64,000 nucleotides of DNA from Paenibacillus sp. 453mf (GCF_900116105.1 NZ_FPAC01000001.1:2297135-2361134); one strand, 5' to 3'; shown: positions 1 through 8,139, counted from the stretch's first letter. Numbers and translations are program-made. Notes: generated by a model from the sequence alone, not told the origin.

Positions 1-66
1 ATTGATCCTAAGACAGGCGCTCTCGATCTTGTTGTGGATGGTTATGAGAACCAGGCATCTCTCTAA
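1..66 (+). CDS. 3' end of an unidentified protein-coding gene (partial)
   Basis: Frame 1 is open from the window edge to a TAA stop and encodes 21 residues ending in ENQASL. A strong rho-independent terminator follows 10 bases later, which supports this being a true gene end. The visible residues are too few to assign a family. Confidence 0.6.
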   Translation: MDPKTGALDLVVDGYENQASL

Positions 67-76
67 TCCCTTGGGT

Positions 77-110
77 CTGGATTGCTATATAGCAGTCCAG
101 GCCATTTTTT
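77..110 (+). terminator. Rho-independent terminator after the first partial gene
   Basis: A near-perfect stem (CTGGATTGCTA / TAGCAGTCCAG, 77-100) is followed by GCC and a run of six T. It sits just after the stop of the partial gene and before the PadR gene. Confidence 0.85.
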
Positions 111-272
111 ATTAAATTTCTGTGACATTTATAACAACAGTTTATCCGTCATACGGCAAAAACGGTTGTCAAACCATACAGTTGTGGTGTACACTTTTAA
201 ACATATATAGTCCTGGAAAACGCTTTTACGCTATTATTCAAGGCTATAGTTTAGTAAAGGAGACATGTCCAC

Positions 273-830
273 TTGAACATACTGTCTTATGGTTTGCTCG
301 GGTTATTGACACGTGATGAATCATCTGGCTATGATCTCATGCTGAAGATTCAGCCCCACTGGCCTGCTAAACACAGTCAGATCTATCCGCTGCTATCCCG
401 TATGGAAGAAGATGAGCTTCTCTCTTCACGCTGGATCGAGCAGACAGATAAGCCGGATAAGAAGATGTATACGATCACGGATAAGGGAATCCAGGTATTA
501 CTGGAATGGATGTATACACCCGTGTCCACATCGCCTATTCGGGACGAACTGAGTCTTCGGCTGATTTGTTTTCAAATCACGAATCCGGAGCTGCTCAGGC
601 AATGGATTGAAGAACGCAGACAGTGGTACCAGATTCGTCAAGAGTATTATGAAGATCTTCTCAAAGCTCTTCCAGACGAAGCAGTGCAGCCCACTCATTC
701 CTATTTCGGTGATTATATTGTCAACACGAAGGCAGCAATGAAAGCCAAGGCAGGAATGGAATGGTGTGATTGGGTATCCGGATTGATCAGTTCCGGTCTT
801 GCTGAACACGAAGCATCCAATTCACATTAA
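273..830 (+). CDS. PadR family transcriptional regulator
   Basis: A 185-residue winged-helix repressor of the PadR family. Residues 1-75 form the winged helix (SSGYDLMLKI, IYPLLSRMEEDELL, then a wing ending KKMYTITDKG). Residues 90-170 are the helical dimerisation half typical of the longer PadR-VirR type. The start is TTG, preceded by AAAGGAG about 10 bases upstream; no in-frame ATG fits. PadR proteins usually repress a neighbouring efflux or stress gene. Here the next gene encodes a small membrane protein 96 bases downstream, so its target cannot be named. Confidence 0.88.
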   Translation: MNILSYGLLGLLTRDESSGYDLMLKIQPHWPAKHSQIYPLLSRMEEDELLSSRWIEQTDKPDKKMYTITDKGIQVLLEWMYTPVSTSPIRDELSLRLICFQITNPELLRQWIEERRQWYQIRQEYYEDLLKALPDEAVQPTHSYFGDYIVNTKAAMKAKAGMEWCDWVSGLISSGLAEHEASNSH

Positions 831-840
831 TTTATGATTT

Positions 841-873
841 CTTAAAAAATATGAAACCAACCTATTTTTTAAG
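841..873. repeat. AT-rich inverted repeat after the padR gene
   Basis: CTTAAAAAATA and TATTTTTTAAG form perfect 11-base arms around an 11-base loop, 10 bases after the PadR stop. It is a weak terminator-like hairpin or an operator ahead of the next gene; the sequence cannot decide which. Confidence 0.5.
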
Positions 874-926
874 CGTATGTAAGTTAGTAAACACTAAAAA
901 TCACTCTTAGGAGGAACATTTTACAC

Positions 927-1406
927 ATGAAAAAATGGTTCAGCTCAAAACGTCTTCTTATGGTCATGATGGCATTTACTTTGATCTTTTCAACGGTAGC
1001 CATTCCAGATAACGCAGATGCACGCCGTGGTGGCGGCGGTTTCAAATCCGGTACTAAATCTTATACAAATACACCGAATCGTTCCACTGATAATAATAGC
1101 AATGTTTCTAATTCCACTACGAATCGTAATAACAATGCAACAAATTCGACAACGAACCAAAACCGCGGATTTTTCAGCGGCGGATCACTCATGAAAGGTC
1201 TAATGATTGGTGGTCTTGCAGGTATGCTCTTCGGCGGATTATTCGGAGGTATGGGCTTCTTCGGAGAACTTCTGGGTCTTGCGATCAACCTGCTTGCCAT
1301 CTTCGTGTTAATCAGCCTAGGTGTTGGTATCTACAGAGCGATTAAGAAACGTCGCGAAGAGAAAGAGAAATCCCGTAACATCTATGACGGAAACGGACGG
1401 TACTAA
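927..1406 (+). CDS. Secreted/membrane Gly- and Asn-rich small protein
   Basis: A 159-residue protein with a signal peptide (MKKWFSSKRLL then a hydrophobic core, probable cleavage near AIPDNADA). A Gly-rich stretch and a long Asn/Ser/Thr low-complexity linker (about residues 45-80) follow. Next comes a Gly/Met/Phe-rich hydrophobic region (about 85-135) with one or two membrane spans, and a basic Lys/Arg/Glu tail. This architecture resembles Gly-rich membrane proteins often annotated as Tim44-like in Bacillales, but I see no certain Tim44 domain. The ribosome site AGGAGG lies 12 bases before the ATG. The yxcD-like gene starts 5 bases downstream, so the two are probably co-transcribed. Function unknown. 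Confidence 0.8.
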   Translation: MKKWFSSKRLLMVMMAFTLIFSTVAIPDNADARRGGGGFKSGTKSYTNTPNRSTDNNSNVSNSTTNRNNNATNSTTNQNRGFFSGGSLMKGLMIGGLAGMLFGGLFGGMGFFGELLGLAINLLAIFVLISLGVGIYRAIKKRREEKEKSRNIYDGNGRY

Positions 1407-1411
1407 GCTTT

Positions 1412-1690
1412 ATGGTTATTACAATGGATGAGATTGTTAATGCAATATGTCTTCACATCGCCGAACGTAAGCAGATCAAACCTACAGATGTACAGGTGGA
1501 GCTTAGTTGGGAAGAAGATACAGGCTACTCAGCCGAGGTTTGGGCTCAAGGCCGCAGCCAATATCTCATTGAATCTAACATGATTGAAGCTATTCTGCGA
1601 TATGTTCATCAAGAGTATAATATCCGTGCATACCGTGAGGATGTCACACTGGAGCTTGATGAAGAAATTACAGCCAGAATTCGTACGTAG
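1412..1690 (+). CDS. yxcD: YxcD/DUF2653 family protein
   Basis: A 92-residue acidic cytoplasmic protein beginning MVITMDEIVNAICLHIAERK. Length and pattern (helical N-terminus, VELSWEEDTGYSAEVWA strand region, YLIESNMIEAILRYV helix) match the Bacillales YxcD family (DUF2653), whose function is unknown. It starts 5 bases after the preceding membrane-protein gene and is followed by a terminator, so the two form a short operon. Confidence 0.75.
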   Translation: MVITMDEIVNAICLHIAERKQIKPTDVQVELSWEEDTGYSAEVWAQGRSQYLIESNMIEAILRYVHQEYNIRAYREDVTLELDEEITARIRT

Positions 1691-1710
1691 ATTATTAACC
1701 ATAACAACGA

Positions 1711-1747
1711 AACCGCCTCGAGCAATAAGCTTGAGGCGGTTTTATTT
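1711..1747. terminator. Terminator between convergent yxcD and yyaL-like genes
   Basis: AACCGCCTCGAGC and GCTTGAGGCGGTT pair around a short loop, followed on the plus strand by TTTATTTATT. It ends the yxcD transcript. The minus-strand reading also has a T-rich tail, so it may serve the convergent gene too. Confidence 0.85.
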
Positions 1748-1758
1748 ATTTTTATTCA

Positions 1759-3369
1759 TCAGTTTACAGGCTTGAACTCTTCTCGAAGTTGTTCGGTTGA
1801 ATTTACAGGGGCACTCCAGGAGAAATTTTGGCCAATGTACACGGTTCCCTCACCATTTATGGAGGGTTTGTCGTCTAAACCAGGAATAAGTTCTGACAAG
1901 GCATTCTCTGATTTGCCTTCATAATTAATAATAATGGAAGCATCTGGCGTATATGACTTATGGATGATGGAGATCATCTCCTGCATCTTGATATCATTCG
2001 TTCTTCCACTGATTATAATTTGGCGTCCTCCTTGACGTGCATAGGATATTCCAAGCAAATACATTGCATGACTGTCAGCATTGGAACTCGCAGCCCCTGC
2101 TATAGTATGGAGCCATTGTTCTCCCCTCTGCAGTAGTTCTTTATCCTGAGTTATAGCTGCCCATTTGGTGATATGGAGGAAGAGCCCCCTGCTACCTGGA
2201 GGCAAACCTTCTTTATCAATCCCGTTACTGTGAGTTTGTGGCTGCTCTTGACCTTCTCCTGACATATGGAAGCTCGCTTTTTCGGAGTCCAGGTATAGTC
2301 TGAACAGTACATCCTTAAGCTCCAGCGCTTGAGCCAAATAAGCTGGCTGCCCGGTAGCTTCATACAACTCCACTAGCCCCCAGGCCAAATAGGCATAGTC
2401 TTCTGCATTCACTGCATCCGTTAACTCTCCATCTTGATAACCAGAGAACAGATTGCCCTCATGATCTCGCAACTTGGTCCATATGAAATCTGCCGCATTC
2501 GCTGCAGCATCTACATATTTAGTTTGCTGCAAAGCTTTAGCACCCTTGGCCAGAGCTGCAATCATCAGACCATTCGAGGCTGTAAGTATACGGTTATCAT
2601 TAACTGGGCGCACCCTCGTCTCACGATATTGGAACAGCTTCTGTCGATCTTCCTCCAGCAAATTGCGTAAGCCAAGCGGGTTTATTCCTCTCCGCTCCGC
2701 TTGCTCCTCAGGAGTTCCTTTCATCAGGCTAGGAATGCTCTTCCCTGTGAATTCACCCTGAGGTTCAATTCCGTATACATTACAATATCGATGCATCCCC
2801 TCTACACCCAGAACATCTGCAATCTCTTGCCGGGTAAATACATAATATTGCCCTGTCTCCCCTTCCGAATTTGCAGCTTCTGCGCAATAGAAGGCACCTT
2901 CAGACGAAGTCATATCTCTTAACACATAGGAGAAAATGGATTCTGCGACTTCCGAATACAGCTGATGTTCTGTCAGCTGATATGCTTCAAGGTAGGCCAT
3001 TGCGAGCAGGGCATTGTCATTTAGCCTTTTTTCAAAATGCGGGACATGCCCTCTCTCATCTGCCGAATATGTGAAAAAACCGTAACCGATATGATCATAT
3101 ACACTGCTCTGGTACATGCGACGCAGCGTTTGTTCCACCATTTCCATCGCTTTGGGCTGACTATATACCTTGGCATAGTTCATTAAGAACATGAGCTCAA
3201 CAGGTGAGATAAGCTGGTGCACCGCTTCGGTTCCTCCAAATGCGGAATCAAAGGCATTCTCCAACGAACGGTAGGCCTCGTGCAGAAGTTCTTCGTCAGC
3301 TGTAGCCGTGAATTTTTGGTTTTCGTGAAAGAATCGATTTAAATGATGACTTTGCGTTTTTCTAATCAT
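1759..3369 (-). CDS. YyaL-like protein lacking the N-terminal thioredoxin (DUF255) domain
   Basis: A 536-residue protein matching the C-terminal helical-toroid part of the YyaL/DUF255 family. Recognisable stretches include YDHIGYGFFTYSADERGHVP, HFEKRLNDNALLAMAYLEAY, TASNGLMIAALAKGAK and NAEDYAYLAWGL. Family members are normally near 650-700 residues and start with a thioredoxin-like domain carrying a CHWCHVM motif; this is absent. The ATG at 3369 has GGAGGAG at ideal distance, whereas an upstream in-frame TTG at 3393 would lie before the ribosome site. The segment normally linking the domains (APKFP) is altered to TEAVHQLISP. Upstream sequence to 3.9 kb holds no remnant of the missing domain that I can see. 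It may be a functional shortened form or a decaying gene with a re-initiated start. Confidence 0.82.
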   Translation of the reverse strand: MIRKTQSHHLNRFFHENQKFTATADEELLHEAYRSLENAFDSAFGGTEAVHQLISPVELMFLMNYAKVYSQPKAMEMVEQTLRRMYQSSVYDHIGYGFFTYSADERGHVPHFEKRLNDNALLAMAYLEAYQLTEHQLYSEVAESIFSYVLRDMTSSEGAFYCAEAANSEGETGQYYVFTRQEIADVLGVEGMHRYCNVYGIEPQGEFTGKSIPSLMKGTPEEQAERRGINPLGLRNLLEEDRQKLFQYRETRVRPVNDNRILTASNGLMIAALAKGAKALQQTKYVDAAANAADFIWTKLRDHEGNLFSGYQDGELTDAVNAEDYAYLAWGLVELYEATGQPAYLAQALELKDVLFRLYLDSEKASFHMSGEGQEQPQTHSNGIDKEGLPPGSRGLFLHITKWAAITQDKELLQRGEQWLHTIAGAASSNADSHAMYLLGISYARQGGRQIIISGRTNDIKMQEMISIIHKSYTPDASIIINYEGKSENALSELIPGLDDKPSINGEGTVYIGQNFSWSAPVNSTEQLREEFKPVN

Positions 3370-3857
3370 AAAGCTCCTCCATTTCTGCGACAATTAGATC
3401 CCGTTATGATGAGTATTAATACGCTTATTCATTCTTCAACAGAAAGTCACAGCATGAAGCATTTAAATTGATACTACAACCATAATTTGAATCCCGCGCT
3501 CCCGTACTAATTAGGAACTATAACCCATGACTTCTGATGTTTCAAATCATAGTGGTACGCCGTTTACCTTCGTTATGTACCCTTTGTATCCCATGCAGCA
3601 GGAACAGAAATATATTTTTATCATAGTGTTTTTATTTCTAGTTAATAGTTTAATAGTATTTACATTCCATATACAAATGGATATTCAATAAACATCATTC
3701 GCCCTAATTAATTCAGCTAAACTAGCTTAACAGCTGAGTAAAGAGGTATATATCTAGTTAAATTGAACCATTTCAATCTAGATATAGTTGACTAATTGTT
3801 TTTCTAAGGTATTATGCAAAATCCTTATCTAATTAACTAACAATTTTCACGAATATA
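3370..3857. other. AT-rich intergenic region with no gene
   Basis: About 490 bases with stops in all frames. It carries nested inverted repeats near its right end (3711-3786) and a sequence at 3769-3828 weakly resembling the dispersed repeat seen elsewhere in the window (it contains AAGGTATTATG). No coding sequence or known RNA is recognised. Confidence 0.6.
3749..3786. repeat. 15-bp-arm inverted repeat with a bulge
   Basis: TATATCTAG-TTAA-ATTGAA pairs with TTCAATCTAGATATA across a short loop, leaving one 4-base bulge. It lies about 70 bases upstream of a promoter-like sequence. It could be a structured regulatory element or a relic of the dispersed repeat. Confidence 0.5.
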
Positions 3858-3886
3858 TTGACCTTTGGTATACCTAAATGTAAAAT
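3858..3886 (+). promoter_or_regulatory. SigA-type promoter of the helical orphan gene
   Basis: TTGACC (3858-3863), a 17-base spacer and TAAAAT (3881-3886), placed 35 bases before the ATG. The spacer contains the palindrome GGTATACC, a possible repressor site. Confidence 0.6.
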
Positions 3887-3920
3887 AAAGTAAATTTGTG
3901 AGACTGAGGAGAAGGTGAGT

Positions 3921-4715
3921 ATGGTCGAAGAGCCTGATATACTTGTTAGAGCTAACAATCTGGATTCTCTTATTAAAAGTATCGAAGCACGCTGTGCACA
4001 CGAGGACTGGGAGGAAGTAATCACTTTATCCCGCGCTTTGTTACATGCTGCTGAACAGGTACATTTTGATATGGTACATCGAAATTGTCCCACCAATATA
4101 TACAACAAGCATATCATCTACTATTTTAGCTATAGTCACATGATGACCAGCATATCGTACCAAAAGCTGAAACAGTACTCTGAGTCCATTAAATATATCT
4201 CTTTCTATTCGGATTTGAGCTGGCTTAGCGACTGTACCGAGGAGGGAGAAGCGGTAATTGAGGAATTCAAATCATTTGCTGCAGTTCACTTGTTAACATT
4301 GAAAATATTACGCGGGAATATAAGCAAGCTGTCCGAATTTGAAACTTATCTTGAGAACAATTCAAGTGATGCGTTGCTGATCGGTCTCTCGACATTGCTC
4401 GAGTCTGCGATTGAACATGAATACTGTATTGACCGACAATTATCGCTCTTTAAGCAAAATATCAACAGTTACAATTATTATGCAGACCGTAATATGGCGC
4501 CTCAATATTTATCTTATCAATACTTGCTCGCTCAGTATGAACAGCTGAACAATCAGCATTCTGAGGCGCTATGCACAGCAGTTTATACATTATGGGCAGC
4601 TGACAGACTTAATAATGACAATTATTTCAAAAAGGCAATCCACTTATTTGAGTCCTTGCGCAAAAATGCTTCCGTATCTCAGCTAACGGCATGCTTTAAT
4701 CAGCCATTTTATTAA
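3921..4715 (+). CDS. Uncharacterised helical (TPR-like) protein
   Basis: A 264-residue, probably all-helical cytoplasmic protein. It has spaced aromatic helices such as YSHMMTSISYQKLKQYSESI, LLHAAEQVHFDMVHRN and YLSYQYLLAQYEQLNNQHSE. These resemble the TPR-like sensor half of HTH-TPR regulators common in Paenibacillus, but there is no N-terminal helix-turn-helix. The ATG at 3921 fits the AGAAGG site; a GTG at 3915 would overlap it. It has its own promoter and terminator, so it is monocistronic. It may sense a peptide or bind a partner regulator. This is inference; I do not recognise a named family. Confidence 0.7.
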   Translation: MVEEPDILVRANNLDSLIKSIEARCAHEDWEEVITLSRALLHAAEQVHFDMVHRNCPTNIYNKHIIYYFSYSHMMTSISYQKLKQYSESIKYISFYSDLSWLSDCTEEGEAVIEEFKSFAAVHLLTLKILRGNISKLSEFETYLENNSSDALLIGLSTLLESAIEHEYCIDRQLSLFKQNINSYNYYADRNMAPQYLSYQYLLAQYEQLNNQHSEALCTAVYTLWAADRLNNDNYFKKAIHLFESLRKNASVSQLTACFNQPFY

Positions 4716-4747
4716 GCTAAGTGCGATTGCCATAGATAATGATTACT

Positions 4748-4779
4748 GATGACAGCAGATGGCTGTCATCTTTTATTTT
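4748..4779 (+). terminator. Terminator of the helical orphan gene
   Basis: GATGACAGC and GCTGTCATC pair around a 5-base loop and are followed by TTTTATTTT. Confidence 0.88.
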
Positions 4780-4791
4780 GATTTCGCACCT

Positions 4792-4856
4792 GAATCAATT
4801 TCATAACTCATTAATACCCTTGATTTAAGCAGCTAAAGGTATTATGAAATTGATTC
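4792..4856. repeat. Dispersed terminal-inverted-repeat element, copy A (65 bp)
   Basis: It begins GAATCAATTTCATAACTCAT and ends AGGTATTATGAAATTGATTC; the outer 15 bases are perfect inverted repeats. The core reads TACCCTTGATTTAAGCAGC. It lies 2 bases after the stop of the Crp/Fnr gene. The same ends occur at 17797-17910 and 21126-21170, with a partial match at 38166-38190. The flanks read ACCT on both sides, which could be a short target duplication. Confidence 0.85.
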
Positions 4857-4858
4857 AC

Positions 4859-5563
4859 CTACCTCTTTAAATACAAATCATCAGGAGCGATTTCTCTCAA
4901 CTGTTGTTCATTCAACAATATAAGCTCACCTCGCCTGCGTTCGAGTATGCCGATCTCCGTAAAATGTTTGACCACCCTGTTTAGATGCCGATAGCTTGTA
5001 CCAAGCAAATCAGCAATTTCGTTCAGGCTGCGGCTTGGTATTTTACTTAAGACAACACCCGACTCTGAATCCAACATCATGGATGTCAAATACCCCGCAA
5101 ATTTCTTATCTAATGGATACAACAAATTAACACTGCTCGCACGATTCAGACTCGTCAGCTTATAACACATTTGTTCCAACAAGAAATGCAGAAATGCCGG
5201 CTGACTGATGTAATGCTGATTAAGTGCTGTATAGCTGATCCCAATCAGAATCGCGGGTCTTACACATTCCACTGTCGTACTCGCTTTATTCTTCGTAACC
5301 AGCTCCACGTCTCCGATCAAGCTGAGCGGATCGTTGAACCGGAGAGCAAGTGACTTTCCATTCGACATCGTCGTATAGACCTTGAGCCTGCCCTGTACCA
5401 GGAAAAACAAATGGTCGATCTCGTCTCCGCTCGAGCATACCCGATCCCCATGCGTAAGCTCATATAACTTCATGTCGTGAACACTTACGGTGTTCAGCAG
5501 TATATCCAGTTCATATGTTCGGATGAACTTCATTAGCAATTCTTCGCTATGCACAAGTTTCAA
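4859..5563 (-). CDS. Crp/Fnr family transcriptional regulator (YeiL-like)
   Basis: A 234-residue protein. Residues about 25-140 form a cyclic-nucleotide-binding-type beta barrel (LTHGDRVCSSGDEIDHLFFL, VQGRLKVYTTMSNGKSLALR). A long helix follows, then a C-terminal helix-turn-helix (RSLNEIADLLGTSYRHLNRV, about 175-200). Length and pattern fit the YeiL subgroup. There is no clear N-terminal Fe-S cysteine cluster as in Fnr. The start is TTG with AGGAG 9 bases before it. It is divergent from the HpaB-type monooxygenase gene across about 190 bases, so it may regulate that gene (inference from position). Confidence 0.85.
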   Translation of the reverse strand: MKLVHSEELLMKFIRTYELDILLNTVSVHDMKLYELTHGDRVCSSGDEIDHLFFLVQGRLKVYTTMSNGKSLALRFNDPLSLIGDVELVTKNKASTTVECVRPAILIGISYTALNQHYISQPAFLHFLLEQMCYKLTSLNRASSVNLLYPLDKKFAGYLTSMMLDSESGVVLSKIPSRSLNEIADLLGTSYRHLNRVVKHFTEIGILERRRGELILLNEQQLREIAPDDLYLKR

Positions 5564-5752
5564 ATTCCAGAAGCTCCTCTCGTGTATATGTGTAGGTTAA
5601 CTATCATAATGCTTGTTATTCATGACCGGACAAACGCCCTTTCTTCTCTAAATAGCCCAGGTACAAGGTACTTATGAACTCGTTCTCCCGTACATTATGC
5701 TAAAAATAATAACGGGACGTATTAACGAACAGTACCCAAAGAGGTGAACGAT

Positions 5753-7210
5753 ATGCCAATTAAAAACGGTAAACAGTACATTGAACGAATCGATCGCCAA
5801 AACATTAATCTATGGTATAAAGGTGAACGAGTTACGGGTCCATTATCTAAGCATCCCGTATTTAGTGGACTTATTCAGACTCAGGCTAAATTGTATGACA
5901 TGCAGTGCGATAATAAATATAAAGATCAAATGACTTACTTATCTCCTGATACTGGAGAATCCGTCAGTCTATCTTATCTACCTCCACGCAGCTTGGAAGA
6001 TTTGCAGAAACGAAGAAAAATGATTGAGCTATGGTCAAGGGAGCATCACGGTTTTCTTGGAAGATCACCAGATTACATGAATACGGCCATAATGTCCTTC
6101 TATACCGCTGCACATACGCTGGAAGAGCATAACCCGGTATTCGCTCAAAACTTAAGAGACTACTATGCCTACTGCAGAGACCATGACATTACCCTGTCCC
6201 ATGCCTTTATTCAACCACCTGCAAGCAAGTGGTCCGGACAATTCGATCAGCTCGAGGATTCTATCGCTGCAAAGGTTGAAGAAGTTACCGATGAGGGTTA
6301 CATCGTCAGCGGAGCCTTTATGATGGCTACACAAGGAGCAACCTGTGACGAAATGATCGTCTTTCCTACCCCTTCCCTTGCACCTCTAGATGAAGTAAAC
6401 CCCTATGCCTTTGCATTTGCCGTTCCGAATGATCTTGAAGGAATGACCTTTATTTGTCGTGAAAGTCATGCTTCCGTATGCACTTATGATCATCCTCTGA
6501 GCTCCAGATTTGAAGAGATGGACACATTAGTTATTTTTGACAGGGTACTGGTACCCCATAACCGTATGTTCTATTATGGGGATGCAACGATAAGCTTCAA
6601 GCTTTTTCATGAAGGCCACTTCCATACCCATATCGGACATCAAATTATATCACGTTACATTGCCAAAACTGAATTTCTCCTTGGTTTATTTGAAACTTTG
6701 GCAGACGAACAAAATGCTGGGATGGAGTCTCTTTCTATTGCAAATGTCTCAAAAATCATGACAATGCTGGAAAATTTCAAGGCTCTCCGACTTGCTTCTG
6801 AGACTTCTGCTGAGCTGGATGCACAGGGCATCTTGATCCCTTCAAGCAGTCCACTACTCGCTGCAAATGTTCAATTCCCCCCATTTTATCTTGAGGTAAT
6901 CAATATGCTCCAATTGCTTGGATCCAGCGGCATCATTATGACCCCTATGAAGGATGATCTTTCGTCAGAACCAGGTCCATATGTAAATCAATATTTAAAA
7001 GGCCACACATCGGACGCCAAGGATCGTATTGCATTATTCAGAATGGTCTGGGAGCTTACTGCTGGCCCCTTTGGAGGAAGACAAAGTCAATTTGAACGCT
7101 TCTTTTTTGGAAGCGCCCAAACGGTTCATAATCGTATGTACAACAGCTATGATAATCATGAAGATTATCGCCAGCTGGTTCAAACCTTTCTAGCCCAGCA
7201 AGATACATGA
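5753..7210 (+). CDS. 4-hydroxyphenylacetate 3-hydroxylase (HpaB) family flavin monooxygenase
   Basis: A 485-residue protein matching HpaB-type FADH2-dependent monooxygenases. It has an N-terminal domain with the family opening (NGKQYIERID, PVFSGLIQTQAKLYDMQ), a middle beta domain with DEMIVFPTP and FDRVLVPHNRMFYYGD, and the C-terminal four-helix domain (LGSSGIIMTPMKDDLSSEPG, ELTAGPFGGRQSQFERFFFG). Such enzymes hydroxylate aromatic substrates using flavin from a separate reductase; no reductase gene is nearby. The ATG at 5753 follows AAAGAGGTGA, whereas the GTG at 5744 lies inside that site. The true substrate cannot be told. The divergent Crp/Fnr gene is the likeliest regulator. Confidence 0.88.
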   Translation: MPIKNGKQYIERIDRQNINLWYKGERVTGPLSKHPVFSGLIQTQAKLYDMQCDNKYKDQMTYLSPDTGESVSLSYLPPRSLEDLQKRRKMIELWSREHHGFLGRSPDYMNTAIMSFYTAAHTLEEHNPVFAQNLRDYYAYCRDHDITLSHAFIQPPASKWSGQFDQLEDSIAAKVEEVTDEGYIVSGAFMMATQGATCDEMIVFPTPSLAPLDEVNPYAFAFAVPNDLEGMTFICRESHASVCTYDHPLSSRFEEMDTLVIFDRVLVPHNRMFYYGDATISFKLFHEGHFHTHIGHQIISRYIAKTEFLLGLFETLADEQNAGMESLSIANVSKIMTMLENFKALRLASETSAELDAQGILIPSSSPLLAANVQFPPFYLEVINMLQLLGSSGIIMTPMKDDLSSEPGPYVNQYLKGHTSDAKDRIALFRMVWELTAGPFGGRQSQFERFFFGSAQTVHNRMYNSYDNHEDYRQLVQTFLAQQDT

Positions 7211-7221
7211 TCTCTGAGCTG

Positions 7222-7953
7222 TTAATTGACTTTGCTTGGAGCGTCGTATAGCGGAATATCCGACGCTCCAGCGGTATCTAGACACAGAGGCATAACGAGC
7301 TTAACATAGTCCAATGCCTCATTATATCTGTGCTCATCCGGGATTAAGGTTATCTTTCGCCGATCCAGCAAACAATTGACTTCAATTCGTTCCGGAATAC
7401 GTCCAAAAGCATGGTAGCAAAATACAATCATCATGTTCTGGTAAGCCCGAATGACCTCTTCGTGATAATTGACGATATACTTTTGGATATACAGCCCTTC
7501 CTGACCCATTCGATCAGGCTGCCATGCAACCTGGTAGATAACAGACAGGTCCATATCTAAGTCTGATATATAAGCTTTGTGTTCTTCATTCAACAGGACA
7601 GGCTGCAATAGCTCGGTATACTGTGTCAGCATCCGGACAAGCTCCTCCGTTACGCCCCATTTCACATTCCAAAAATGATCGCTCGATTCAAAACCTGTAG
7701 GGTGTTTAGGCCATCTTTTTTCTAACAAATATTGAATGGGTACTTCTCTGCGCACCTCCGGAGTCAAGCTGTAGTAATCGTTTATCGTATGACTGACCGC
7801 ATACTGAACACGATGCCTCCACTCCAGAACCTGCTGCTTGCCCTTAGCTAAATTTTTAAGTCGGCTAAGGGACCTTTCAGACCATAGCATTTCCTCCAGC
7901 TTATAAGCGGTTAATATCCTTTTATACGGTATCGCTTCAGAAGGTCTCTCCAT
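7222..7953 (-). CDS. Uncharacterised 243-residue protein
   Basis: A soluble, Trp/Tyr-rich protein with no signal peptide or membrane span. Features include an N-terminal basic helix (KLEEMLWSERSLSRLKNLAK), YSLTPEVRREVPIQYLLEKR, a central acidic region (ISDLDMDLSVIYQVAWQP) and a C-terminal LVMPLCLDTAGASDIPL. I do not recognise the family. The ATG at 7953 has AAGGAGA ahead of it. An ATG at 7989 lacks a ribosome site and nearly coincides with the expected transcription start, so it is disfavoured. The 3' end converges on the HpaB gene with 11 bases between stops and contains a strong inverted repeat. Confidence 0.65.
   Translation of the reverse strand: MERPSEAIPYKRILTAYKLEEMLWSERSLSRLKNLAKGKQQVLEWRHRVQYAVSHTINDYYSLTPEVRREVPIQYLLEKRWPKHPTGFESSDHFWNVKWGVTEELVRMLTQYTELLQPVLLNEEHKAYISDLDMDLSVIYQVAWQPDRMGQEGLYIQKYIVNYHEEVIRAYQNMMIVFCYHAFGRIPERIEVNCLLDRRKITLIPDEHRYNEALDYVKLVMPLCLDTAGASDIPLYDAPSKVN
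7237..7270. repeat. Perfect 10-bp-arm inverted repeat inside the 3' end of a gene
   Basis: TGGAGCGTCG and CGACGCTCCA surround a 14-base loop that itself can pair (TATA/TATC). It lies within the last codons of the minus-strand gene and about 26 bases past the HpaB stop. It could end the plus-strand transcript although no T-run follows. Confidence 0.6.
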
Positions 7954-7998
7954 TGATATCTCTCCTTCTCGCTTAAGCTCTTCTCCCATTTCTGTCTC

Positions 7999-8027
7999 TA
8001 TCTAATTAGAGTCTAATTGATTGTCAA
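7999..8027 (-). promoter_or_regulatory. SigA-type promoter with overlapping repeats
   Basis: On the minus strand, TTGACA (8022-8027), a 17-base spacer and TAGATA (7999-8004) lie about 45 bases before the ATG at 7953. The spacer and -10 contain TCTAATTAGA next to GTCTAATTGA, a palindrome plus near direct repeat, suggesting an operator. Confidence 0.75.
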
Positions 8028-8104
8028 CATTCAAAGAACGACAGCCTGATCCGCTACTCTACGACAAATGTATGACTATCGCATAGTCTCTTAAATATTC
8101 GACA

Positions 8105-8139
8105 CCAAATAAGCCGCTTTCTCTTCGGAGAACACGGCT
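8105..8139 (-). terminator. Probable terminator of the small two-TM protein gene
   Basis: AGCCG-CT-TTCTC, a TTCG loop, GAGAA-CA-CGGCT form a symmetric hairpin at 8112-8139. On the minus strand it is followed by TTATTT, a weak T tail. Confidence 0.55.

Noticed and set aside
4792..4856. The dispersed repeat as an insertion sequence with target duplications
   Set aside because: Copy A has ACCT on both sides but copies B and C do not share a consistent duplication, and no copy encodes a protein.
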